A stretch of 52,094 nucleotides of DNA, taken from a bacterium (lineage in GTDB: Bacteria; Zhuqueibacterota; QNDG01; JAFGCO01). The DNA is taken from positions 1 through 52,094 of the forward strand of contig JAFGGN010000016.1 in the NCBI GenBank assembly GCA_016930535.1, written 5' to 3'. The notes beneath the pieces are model-generated. The model saw only the letters and a list, made by a program, of their open reading frames with translations, did no database searches and was not told where the DNA came from. Below, piece after piece: positions 8,222-16,473 of this stretch. A program made the translations under genes and the position numbers. The stretch's first letter is position 1, and each line of letters begins with the position of its first letter.

Positions 8222-9433
8222 TTATTTGTTTTCCGTAATGAGCGCCATCAGCAGATGTTCAAGGTCGACTCTTTTTTTATGGTCCGCGCCGGCCCTGCAT
8301 GCGGCAGCACGGATCAGGGACCATGCTTCATCCGTGAAATGGTTTTCGTCCAGATACCCTTTATCCGTCAGCAGGGCATGCAGATCCAGGTCCCTTCCGG
8401 ACACCAGTGTGGTTTCCGGATGACCGTAAAGGATGAAAGACAGAAACGTGGCATCCAGGGGATAATGTTCACGGGTTGCCATCCTTGCCAGCCTCATTGC
8501 TTCCGCGGAAGGGACACCGCAAAGCAGCTGTTCATATAAATTGACCGCAAATGTTTTGGCCTGCAGAGAAGGCACCTTGACATTCGATCCCACAACACCT
8601 CGCGCACCCTTTAAAAAAAATGCCTGCGCAAGACTTGCACCGACATCGGTGTTGCAGCCATTGAGAAAAACAAAAGGATTGCCCTTGAAGTACTTGACGT
8701 CTTCCGGGAAGAGCTGCTGATTTTCAGGCAGTTGAATATAGCCTTTTTTCCTCTTTTTGTCATAAAAGGCATGACCCGCATAATGAATCACGTCATGTCC
8801 ATCGACAAATTCCTTCTCGATCTCCCACAATGTTGCATGCTCGTCGCTCAGATAGGTGCTGCTGATGGTTTCCGGATCCAGGGATTCCATGATGGATTCG
8901 CATTCCTCATAGCTGTCGTCCAGCTCGCATTCCGGATCATAGGGATTGACGATGAAAAGAAACGATATTTTCTGGTTTTTCTCCTTATAGGCATTTTCAA
9001 CCGTCGGCATCTGGGTCATCTGATTGGTCGGACGGTGCAAATCACGGCATATCGGGATCCTCAGGGCCAGAAATTCACGGCCGTCGTGCAGCAGTTCCCA
9101 TGGAATGGAAGGATCATTGGTACTGATCAGCAGGGGATGACTCAGTTTTTCGAGTTCCTTCTGCAGATTCTCAGGCAGCAGATACCGGTACAGAACCTCA
9201 CAGGATTTGGACAGGCTGGAAGAGGAATCCAGGGGCTGTGTCCGCAGCGCCCCCTGATTCGCGCGCAGCAACTCACTGGAGAGCTGTTCGCAGTAAAATT
9301 GAATTTTTTCCAGCGTGGCCGATGCCCTCAATGTCGGTTTCAGTACTTCCTGAACGATGCCGGCGCGCCAGAATTTAAAATTGTACCGGGATCGGCCCAG
9401 GGATTCGATGTCCAGCCGCGCGATATTATCCAT
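8222..9433 (-). CDS. CHAT-domain caspase-like protease with C-terminal half Clp_N-like repeat
   Basis: The 403-residue protein carries a CHAT domain. The entry motif IPWELLHDGR is at 110-119, the catalytic His is in HYAGHAF (His221) and the catalytic Cys in LNGCNT (Cys260), the dyad of caspase-like peptidases. Residues 1-100 are a family-specific N-terminal region. Residues 364-400 (from HFTDEAWSLI to LEHLLMALIT) look like half of a Clp_N repeat, whose hallmark is FT-x-A...EHLL-AL. It is encoded between the zinc-finger protein (8-base overlap) and the Clp ATPase (12-base gap). CHAT proteases often act in regulated defence or cell-death modules and are switched on by a partner; that role is inference here. 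No signal peptide is seen, so it should be cytoplasmic. Confidence 0.9.
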   Translation of the reverse strand: MDNIARLDIESLGRSRYNFKFWRAGIVQEVLKPTLRASATLEKIQFYCEQLSSELLRANQGALRTQPLDSSSSLSKSCEVLYRYLLPENLQKELEKLSHPLLISTNDPSIPWELLHDGREFLALRIPICRDLHRPTNQMTQMPTVENAYKEKNQKISFLFIVNPYDPECELDDSYEECESIMESLDPETISSTYLSDEHATLWEIEKEFVDGHDVIHYAGHAFYDKKRKKGYIQLPENQQLFPEDVKYFKGNPFVFLNGCNTDVGASLAQAFFLKGARGVVGSNVKVPSLQAKTFAVNLYEQLLCGVPSAEAMRLARMATREHYPLDATFLSFILYGHPETTLVSGRDLDLHALLTDKGYLDENHFTDEAWSLIRAAACRAGADHKKRVDLEHLLMALITENK

Positions 9434-10322
9434 GTTGACTTCTCATTTCCTCACAAACAATGGGGATTTGCCACGTCATGTCCCCGACCTTGATATTCAG
9501 TAAATAATTATTGAACATGCGCCTTGAAATATCGAAAATGACCGCGCTGTTCCGGACCGAATTCTTGAAATACAAAAGTTTATTGTTCCTCGATTCCCGG
9601 ACACTCACGGTCACGGGCGACCGGTCTTCCGGATTCTTCAGGTGCCGGATCCTGACGGCAAGGGACTTCTTTTCAATCAGATCGACCGTGATGGCCGTAC
9701 TCTGCTCCGCATCCGCAAATTCGAACCGGTTTGATCCGGGACTCCCGCCTGTCTCGCCCCCTTCACCCCTCATGGCCGGCAGCGGACTCAAACCGGCCAG
9801 AGCCAATCCCGGATCGGGCAGTTCAAGCCGTATTGCCCTGCCTTTTTCAATGATCATTTTCACCTGAACCGCCAGCTGCCTGACATTGGCCGACAGATCC
9901 TGCCATATCCGGCCTGAAACCAGTTCCGGATGATCCGAAAAAGAGGGATCGGAGGAAAAACGGCCGAATTCGCCTTTCCGGCCGTCCTCCTGAATCTCGT
10001 GAAAGAGCTGCAAGAACGCCTGACAAAAATCGCATGTCTCCTGATCATGCGATGATTCCAGATCCGCTTCCGCATCATCCGGGGAAGCAAGATGCCGGTG
10101 CCCGGACAGATCCTCGAAGGTTTTCAGAACGGAACGGATCGAAGCGGGACGGTCTCCGAGCATATGCATCAGCATTTCAAGCTCACTCATGCAATGCACA
10201 CAGGAAGCGATATGGGTTTTGGCCTGGTTCAGTGCCTGTTTGCCGGTCTTCCGGTTCAGAATTTTACCAATCAGAATTTCCATGGCCCGTTCATGGCCCA
10301 GATTTTCTTTAAGCGTCACCAT
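9426..10322 (-). CDS. Zinc-finger anti-sigma-like regulator
   Basis: The 298-residue protein begins with a helical region carrying H37-x3-C41-x2-C44, the usual zinc motif of anti-sigma factors, and a second similar motif H92-x4-C97-x2-C100. No membrane segment is visible, unlike most ECF anti-sigma factors, so it should be soluble. A Gly/Pro-rich stretch at about 177-199 separates these from a C-terminal beta-rich region. The ATG shares one base with the stop of the sigma gene (TAATG), so the two should be made in a fixed ratio. It most likely binds the sigma factor and releases it on a cytoplasmic signal. The C-terminal region may be the sensor; that is inferred. Confidence 0.7.
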   Translation of the reverse strand: MVTLKENLGHERAMEILIGKILNRKTGKQALNQAKTHIASCVHCMSELEMLMHMLGDRPASIRSVLKTFEDLSGHRHLASPDDAEADLESSHDQETCDFCQAFLQLFHEIQEDGRKGEFGRFSSDPSFSDHPELVSGRIWQDLSANVRQLAVQVKMIIEKGRAIRLELPDPGLALAGLSPLPAMRGEGGETGGSPGSNRFEFADAEQSTAITVDLIEKKSLAVRIRHLKNPEDRSPVTVSVRESRNNKLLYFKNSVRNSAVIFDISRRMFNNYLLNIKVGDMTWQIPIVCEEMRSQHG

Positions 10323-11290
10323 TATTCGATCACCGTCTGCAAATGGGCCTTCAGCCTTGCACAGACCTGATGCACCCTGTGATAGGGAATCTGATACTGA
10401 TCCGTGAGCGTTTTCAGTTTTTCCTGTTCAAGAAAGTGCTTTTTCAGGATATGAACCGTTTCTTCACGGTTTTCGCCCTGAAACTCATCCAGGAAATCAT
10501 CGATTTCCCGTTCGATTTTATCACGGAGCTCTTTATGAATGACTATCTGTTCCGGATTTTCCGAAGCATCCGAAACGTTGAGACGAACCCAGTCGGCATG
10601 CCCGGTTTCGGTTTCAGCATCCGGCATGATCATGACGGCATCTCCGCCCCGCCTGACCGTTCCTTCGCTCCTGATGCGCATCAGATGCGTGTTGATCAGG
10701 ACTTTGATGCACCAGGTTTCGAAGGAGGAACCGAAATAATAATCACGGAGGTTGATCATGATCTGGCACCAGGCATTCTGAACCGCATCTTCCGCACGAT
10801 CCTCGTTGAGCCGGAATTTTTTCATGGCGACATTTCTGAAATACAGGTGGATTTCCTGAATATGTTTGTCCATACCGGCGGTTCTCCGTACACCGAGCAG
10901 ATGATCGACCAGGATACCGTGCTTGTTATAATTGGATGCAATATCTTTTACTTTTTTAGAAAAAAATCCGGGCTCGGTCATGAGCACTTTGGGATGACGG
11001 GCATTTTTAAGGACACCTTCAAGGAATTCGCCGAACAGAGATTCGCCCATTTTCCATAATCCGTTCATTTCCTGGCAGACCTGGTGCACGATTCCCTGCG
11101 ATGCGAGGAAATTTCCGACATAGTTGATGAGATTCTGTTCCCCGGCATGAACCAGGTATTTCTCGTAGGACTGATGAACGGACCGGTGCAGATTCAGAAG
11201 TTCTTCCTGAGCCGGTGTAACGGCCGGTTCCCGCTGAAGGGCCAGATGATCGATTTTCCGGAGCAGCTCTTCCTTGTTCATTTCGGACAA
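10322..11290 (-). CDS. Sigma-70-family factor with long N-terminal extension
   Basis: The C-terminal half shows an ECF-type sigma region 2 (from YFRNVAMKKF through EDAVQNAWCQ to FETWCIKVLIN) and a helix-turn-helix region 4 at the end (LKTLTDQYQIPYHRVHQVCA). About 140 residues precede region 2, much more than in a normal ECF factor of some 180 residues; they resemble no domain that I recognise. The start is uncertain: TTG at 11290 has a well-spaced GGAAA site, while the first ATG (11281) does not. It heads the chaperone-protease operon and is followed directly by its zinc-finger partner, so it probably directs transcription of this operon or of a wider regulon. Confidence 0.8.
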   Translation of the reverse strand: MSEMNKEELLRKIDHLALQREPAVTPAQEELLNLHRSVHQSYEKYLVHAGEQNLINYVGNFLASQGIVHQVCQEMNGLWKMGESLFGEFLEGVLKNARHPKVLMTEPGFFSKKVKDIASNYNKHGILVDHLLGVRRTAGMDKHIQEIHLYFRNVAMKKFRLNEDRAEDAVQNAWCQIMINLRDYYFGSSFETWCIKVLINTHLMRIRSEGTVRRGGDAVMIMPDAETETGHADWVRLNVSDASENPEQIVIHKELRDKIEREIDDFLDEFQGENREETVHILKKHFLEQEKLKTLTDQYQIPYHRVHQVCARLKAHLQTVIE

Positions 11291-11636
11291 CCATTTCCGT
11301 TTATCGGGGCCGAGGGGGCGATATAATTGACGAATGACGCATTGAAACTGCGTCTTTCCAGATTAAAAACCTCATGTCTTTTAAAAACAGAATCCATGAA
11401 TATAAACACCCGGCTGCTTTTATGGGAAATGCAACTCAGCATTCAGAATAGGTACAGCGGGAAAGTCAGATCAAACACGCCGGAAATGGAAATGACCTGC
11501 CGTTTCATCCACTGCATTGAATTTTGAAGGATTGATCCTGATCTGCGGACCGTGCATGATCTGAATCTGTTCTCTCCCCCCCTGAAAGCGGCAAGCAAAT
11601 GAATACGAGAGAGACTTTACTTTATCAATGTTTGAT
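11291..11636 (-). other. Long leader of the sigma-CHAT-Clp-HSP70 operon
   Basis: Between the promoter and the sigma gene lie about 340 bases with no convincing gene on either strand. A 6-base palindrome (GACGCA / TGCGTC, loop of seven) at 11336-11354 is the only clear structure. A short plus-strand frame in this stretch has no ribosome site. Confidence 0.5.
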
Positions 11637-11665
11637 ATTATACAAAATTATACCTGGATTTGCAA
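11637..11665 (-). promoter_or_regulatory. Sigma-70 promoter of the chaperone-protease operon
   Basis: TTGCAA at 11665-11660, a 17-base spacer, and a perfect TATAAT at 11642-11637. Start of transcription is expected near 11630, giving a leader of about 340 bases. Confidence 0.75.
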
Positions 11666-11675
11666 TTAAAAAATA

Positions 11676-12731
11676 TCAGTTTATCGACTCCAGAACGGCC
11701 TTGATCAGCAGGGGCCAGGCAATGGTTGCATCGCAGTGCACTTCGGCATAATCCCCTCCCTTCTCCCTGGGTATAAATTTACCCCAGGACATGCCCTCGG
11801 AATAGGTACAACCGCTCAGTCCGCCCCAATGCACCGGTTCGGGACAGATCCGCACCCCGTAATGAAACCTGGGCGCTTTGAGCTCTGTTCCGATCCTCAG
11901 ATTGATAATATCGATAAATGGTCCGATCTGCTGTCCCCAGTTTCTCGGAACACCTCCCCCGATCGTAATGATTCCCAGTTTTTTCGCTTTGCATATATTG
12001 CCGGCATAATTGTACAGATCATGATAGGGATTGAACCGGGGCACATCTGAAAACAGGGTGTCGAGGGAAGCCTCTTTCGGATGTTTTTTCTGGGCCATCA
12101 GATGCGTGGCGATATTCAATCCGAATTCCGAATCCGTAAATGCCGGGATGTACACGGGGACGTGGTTTTTATACGCGCATCCCAGAATGCTGGGCATATG
12201 ACCGTTGTCGCAAAGATACTTGCCGATGGCGTGCGTGATGCGGTGCGAACATGTCGCGTCATCGAGCGTATAATCCTGCAGCACCCGGCTGATAATATGT
12301 TCCGCTTCGGTCAGGCTCTCCTCTTTCTCGAGTGTATCATACACCCGGTTATAGCCCCACTGATACAGTTGATCGTCATTCATGCTCGGATCATACTTGT
12401 AGTGAAGGCAGCCGATACTCTCCGTCAGGCCATGGGCCATGATGGCGCCTGTTGAAAGCACATAATGCACGACCCCTTGCTCGATCATATCGCAGACAAT
12501 TTTACCCATCTTGGCGATGGTCATGGCTCCGGACATGGTAAATACGACCTGACAGTCGGGATCCTGAATCATTTTCAGCAGGACATGATAGGCGTGTCCC
12601 AGTTCCCTGCCCCCGAACGCCGTATCCGACATCTGCTTCAGTAAATCACTGAAACGGTTTACGTTTTCCAGGTTCAATGAACGAAGGGGCTCCAAACCGT
12701 CATCCTGCCCGCTGTGAAACATCCGGTCCAT
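11676..12731 (-). CDS. Deoxyhypusine synthase family protein
   Basis: The 351-residue protein has the deoxyhypusine synthase fold signatures: FTMSGAMTIAKMG near the NAD site, STGAIMAHGLTES, the glycine-rich ITIGGGVPRNW, and SWGKF near the C-terminus, where Lys318 matches the lysine that carries the aminobutyl intermediate. Eukaryotic enzymes modify eIF5A with spermidine; bacterial members lack this target in most cases and some make homospermidine or other polyamines. The substrate here cannot be told from sequence. ATG 12731 has a strong AAGGAGG site. It stands alone, divergent from carB, and 385 bases upstream of the sigma operon, from which it is separated by a promoter. Confidence 0.88.
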   Translation of the reverse strand: MDRMFHSGQDDGLEPLRSLNLENVNRFSDLLKQMSDTAFGGRELGHAYHVLLKMIQDPDCQVVFTMSGAMTIAKMGKIVCDMIEQGVVHYVLSTGAIMAHGLTESIGCLHYKYDPSMNDDQLYQWGYNRVYDTLEKEESLTEAEHIISRVLQDYTLDDATCSHRITHAIGKYLCDNGHMPSILGCAYKNHVPVYIPAFTDSEFGLNIATHLMAQKKHPKEASLDTLFSDVPRFNPYHDLYNYAGNICKAKKLGIITIGGGVPRNWGQQIGPFIDIINLRIGTELKAPRFHYGVRICPEPVHWGGLSGCTYSEGMSWGKFIPREKGGDYAEVHCDATIAWPLLIKAVLESIN

Positions 12732-12807
12732 CTTAACGCCTCCTTATCAATTGCACAACAACGCCCGCCGGACCGGGGGTCCGGTCATACCCATGAGACA
12801 ACCGTAT

Positions 12808-12836
12808 AAAATAGGATTTTATTGTGTGAAATGCAA
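12808..12836 (-). promoter_or_regulatory. Promoter of the deoxyhypusine synthase homologue
   Basis: TTGCAT at 12836-12831, 17-base spacer, TATTTT at 12813-12808. It gives a leader of about 70 bases before ATG 12731. The match is moderate. Confidence 0.45.
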
Positions 12837-12935
12837 GCCAAGATAAAACCCGTTTCAAATGGATCAAGCCCTGTGACCCATGTAAAAGAAATCCGTTTTT
12901 TTTTGGATCATTAAAATAAATTTTCAACTTATCGA

Positions 12936-12964
12936 TTGACATTAATGTAATCTTCCTCTATATT
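12936..12964 (+). promoter_or_regulatory. carB promoter
   Basis: Perfect TTGACA at 12936-12941, 17-base spacer, TATATT at 12959-12964. Transcription should start near 12971, leaving about 210 bases of leader before the carB ATG. Confidence 0.8.
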
Positions 12965-13180
12965 CGTACATATTTGTATCAATTATCCAAAATCCTATTC
13001 ATGACGACACGACCAGGAAGCAGCATATCTCTTCAGGCACAATGCACACATCGATTGCAACCCGGCAACTGCAACGGATTGTCCTTTCCTTTTCAAATGA
13101 TCCGGCACCCGGTCACGGATCTGAATCCCATCCATAAAACTTTCTTTGTTCAATTTGAATCATAATAAAAGGGAGACCAT
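12965..13180 (+). other. carB 5' leader
   Basis: About 210 transcribed bases precede carB. I see no recognisable riboswitch, attenuator with a T-run, or credible small gene. A AAAGGGAGACC ribosome site ends the leader. Pyrimidine or arginine control could act here but no known element is visible. Confidence 0.4.
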
Positions 13181-16100
13181 ATGCCCAAGCGTGATGACAT
13201 TCATAAAGTTCTGATTATCGGGTCGGGACCGATCATTATCGGTCAGGCTTGTGAATTCGACTATTCAGGAACCCAGGCCTGCAAGGCGCTGCGTTCTCTG
13301 GGATATGAAATCGTTCTGGTCAACTCCAATCCCGCCACAATTATGACAGATCCGGGCATGGCCGATGTCACGTATATCGAACCACTGAATCTGGACTATC
13401 TCACCCAGATCATCGAAAAGGAAAGACCCGATGCGTTGCTGCCGAACCTGGGCGGACAAACCGGACTCAATCTGTCATCCCAGCTTTCGAAAAAAGGCAT
13501 TCTCGAAAAATACGGAGTACAGATTATCGGCGTCAATGTGGATGCCATCGAACGGGGCGAGGACCGTACCGCTTTTAAAAATACCATGGAACGGCTGGGT
13601 ATAGACATGCCGAAAAGCAAAGCCGTCAATACTGTCGAAGACGCATTGACGGTGGCAGAGGAACTGGGATATCCAGTGGTCGTCCGGCCCGCTTATACCA
13701 TGGGCGGAACAGGCGGAGGGCTCGTCTATAATATCGAAGAGCTCAAAACCATTGCAGCCCGGGGACTGTCTGCCAGCATGGTGCATCAGATTCTCATTGA
13801 GGAATCGGTGCTCGGATGGGAAGAGCTGGAACTGGAAGTCGTACGGGACGCAAAAAACCAGATGATCACCGTCTGTTTCATCGAAAATGTGGACGCCATG
13901 GGCGTCCATACCGGAGATTCCTACTGTACGGCACCCATGCTGACAATCGATCCGGCGCTGCAGAAAAGGCTGCAGGAATACTCCTATTCGATCGTGGAGG
14001 CCATCGAGGTAATCGGCGGAACCAATATTCAATTCGCCCATGATCCGAAAACGGGACGGGTGGTGGTCATCGAAATCAATCCGCGCACCTCCCGCTCGTC
14101 CGCCCTGGCCTCAAAGGCCACGGGATTTCCGATCGCGTTTGTCTCTTCCCTGCTGGCCGGGGGATTAACCATGGATGAAATCCCCTACTGGCGGGACGGA
14201 ACGCTCGAAAAATATACACCTTCCGGGGACTACGTGGTCGTCAAGTTCGCACGCTGGGCATTCGAGAAATTCCAGGGTGTCGAAGACAAACTCGGCACGC
14301 AGATGCGGGCCGTGGGTGAAGTGATGAGTATCGGAAAAAATTACAAGGAAGCTTTTCAGAAAGCCATCCGTTCTCTTGAAACCGGACGGTACGGCCTGGG
14401 GTTCGCCAGAGACTTCAACAAACGTTCGCTGGATGAACTTTTGAATGCGGTCTCGACGCCGAGCAGCGAGCGGCAATTTATCATGTACGAGGCGCTTCGC
14501 AAAGGAGCGGATATTGAAAAACTGTTCCAGATCACGCATATCAAATCCTGGTTTATCGAACAGATGAAGGAACTCGTTCTGTTGGAGGAACAGCTTTTGA
14601 AGCATAAGGGCGCCCTGCCTCCGGACGATTTGTTCATCCAGGCGAAAAAGGACGGATTCGCGGACAAGTATCTGGCCAAAATTCTGGCCCTGCCCGAAAA
14701 GAAAATCCGGGAAAAAAGGATAGAGCTGGAAATAGAGGAAGCCTGGGAGCCCGTTCCCGTCAGCGGTGTGGAAAATGCCGCATACTATTTTTCCACTTAC
14801 AACGCCAGGGATATCGTCAGTACCAGCGATGCGGCGAAAATCATGGTGCTCGGAGGCGGCCCGAACCGTATCGGCCAGGGCATCGAATTCGATTACTGCT
14901 GCGTGCATGCGGCCTTTGCCATACGGGATGCCGGTCACGAATCCATCATGGTCAACTGCAATCCCGAAACTGTTTCCACCGATTATGATACATCGGACAA
15001 ATTGTATTTCGAACCGCTGACCGTTGAGGATGTGCTGAGCATCTATAAAAAGGAAAAACCGCACGGTGCCATCGTACAATTCGGCGGGCAGACCCCCCTG
15101 AATATCGCCGGTGAACTGGCCGAAGCCGGTGTGAACATCCTGGGCACCACGGTGGAAACCATCGACCTGGCTGAAGACAGAGACCGTTTTCGCAAGGTCA
15201 TGAAAAAACTCGGCATTCCCCAGCCTGAATCCGGTATGGCCAGCACACTCGAAGAAGCGCTGAAAATCGCGGACCGGATCGGGTATCCGCTGATGGTACG
15301 TCCATCCTATGTGCTCGGTGGCAGGGCCATGATGATCGTTTTCGATGAGAACATGCTTAAAAAGTATGTTGCCGCTGCCGTGGACGTCTCTCCGGAACGG
15401 CCCATTCTCATCGATAAATTCCTTGAAAATGCCATTGAGACCGAGGCCGATGCCATTGCGGACGGAACAGACGCCTTTGTTCCGGCTGTCATGGAACATA
15501 TCGAATACGCGGGCATTCATTCAGGAGACTCGGCCTGTGTACTGCCGCCTGCCGACATCCCTCAGAGGCATATCGATACGATCGAGGAGTACACACGGAA
15601 GATCGCCATCGAGCTCAGGGTTGTGGGATTGATGAACATTCAGTATGCCATTGCCAACGATAAGGTGTACATACTCGAGGCCAATCCGCGGGCCTCCCGA
15701 ACCGTGCCGCTGGTTTCGAAGGTCTGCAATATTCCCATGGCGAAAATTGCCACGGAAATCATGCTCGGTAAAAAATTGTCGGACTTCGAACTCAAAAAGA
15801 AAAAAATCCGGCATTTCGGCGTCAAGGAAGCCGTTTTCCCCTTCAACATGTTCCCTGAGGTGGATCCCGTTCTCGGACCGGAAATGCGTTCAACCGGGGA
15901 AGTGCTCGGACTTGCGGATTCCTTCGGGCTGGCATTTTATAAATCACAGGAAGCCACGCAGTCCGCACTTCCGATCCAGGGCACGGTCCTCATCACCATT
16001 GCAGACCGGGATAAGCCGGGCATTCTGGCAGCCGCCGGAAAATTCAAAGAAATCGGATTCAGGATCCTGGCCACTTCCGGAACACGGGCCATTTTGAATG

Positions 16101-16396
16101 AAAATCACATCGATGCAGAACCCATCATGAAAATCAAGGAAGGCCGCCCCAACATCGTGGATGCCATTAAAAATGAAGAAATTCAATTGATCGTAAACAC
16201 GCCCCAGGGACCGCTGACGGAGATGGATGATTCGTATATAAGAAAGTCTGCAATTAAATATAAAATACCTTATATTACAACGACCGCTGCTGCAATCGCA
16301 GCGACCCGGGGCATCGAGGCCCGTCAAAAGGGACAGACCACCGTCAAATCCGTTCAGGCGTATCATCGAAGCATCGATCAGGTATCCGGATCATGA
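13181..16396 (+). CDS. carB: Carbamoyl-phosphate synthase large subunit
   Basis: The 1071-residue protein has the full length and duplicated layout of CarB: two ATP-grasp synthetase halves, each starting with a GGG/GSGP nucleotide motif (IIGSGPIIIGQACEFDYSG near residue 12 and LGGGPNRIGQGIEFDYC near 556), EINPRTSRSSALASKATG in the first half and EANPRASRTVPLVSKVC in the second, an oligomerisation segment between them, and a C-terminal MGS-like allosteric domain from about 935. It makes carbamoyl phosphate from ammonia, bicarbonate and two ATP for pyrimidine and arginine synthesis. The small subunit carA, which supplies ammonia from glutamine, is not in the window. It heads the plus-strand group with DUF4954, SIS and DUF1846 genes. 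Confidence 0.98.
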   Translation: MPKRDDIHKVLIIGSGPIIIGQACEFDYSGTQACKALRSLGYEIVLVNSNPATIMTDPGMADVTYIEPLNLDYLTQIIEKERPDALLPNLGGQTGLNLSSQLSKKGILEKYGVQIIGVNVDAIERGEDRTAFKNTMERLGIDMPKSKAVNTVEDALTVAEELGYPVVVRPAYTMGGTGGGLVYNIEELKTIAARGLSASMVHQILIEESVLGWEELELEVVRDAKNQMITVCFIENVDAMGVHTGDSYCTAPMLTIDPALQKRLQEYSYSIVEAIEVIGGTNIQFAHDPKTGRVVVIEINPRTSRSSALASKATGFPIAFVSSLLAGGLTMDEIPYWRDGTLEKYTPSGDYVVVKFARWAFEKFQGVEDKLGTQMRAVGEVMSIGKNYKEAFQKAIRSLETGRYGLGFARDFNKRSLDELLNAVSTPSSERQFIMYEALRKGADIEKLFQITHIKSWFIEQMKELVLLEEQLLKHKGALPPDDLFIQAKKDGFADKYLAKILALPEKKIREKRIELEIEEAWEPVPVSGVENAAYYFSTYNARDIVSTSDAAKIMVLGGGPNRIGQGIEFDYCCVHAAFAIRDAGHESIMVNCNPETVSTDYDTSDKLYFEPLTVEDVLSIYKKEKPHGAIVQFGGQTPLNIAGELAEAGVNILGTTVETIDLAEDRDRFRKVMKKLGIPQPESGMASTLEEALKIADRIGYPLMVRPSYVLGGRAMMIVFDENMLKKYVAAAVDVSPERPILIDKFLENAIETEADAIADGTDAFVPAVMEHIEYAGIHSGDSACVLPPADIPQRHIDTIEEYTRKIAIELRVVGLMNIQYAIANDKVYILEANPRASRTVPLVSKVCNIPMAKIATEIMLGKKLSDFELKKKKIRHFGVKEAVFPFNMFPEVDPVLGPEMRSTGEVLGLADSFGLAFYKSQEATQSALPIQGTVLITIADRDKPGILAAAGKFKEIGFRILATSGTRAILNENHIDAEPIMKIKEGRPNIVDAIKNEEIQLIVNTPQGPLTEMDDSYIRKSAIKYKIPYITTTAAAIAATRGIEARQKGQTTVKSVQAYHRSIDQVSGS

Positions 16397-16473
16397 TACG
16401 GACCGATGTAAAAACCGCCATGCATACGGATCCGCCCGGGAACAATGTCTCATGAAATGGTGAGGAGAAACCG

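Noticed and set aside
11327..11527. Small plus-strand frame of 66 codons in the operon leader
   Set aside because: No ribosome site and no promoter of its own; it lies antisense in a leader.
12733..12942. Minus-strand frame of 69 codons before the deoxyhypusine synthase homologue
   Set aside because: It overlaps the promoter and has no ribosome site.
14165..15520. Open frame of 451 codons on the minus strand
   Set aside because: It is antisense to carB, whose protein is full length and conserved.
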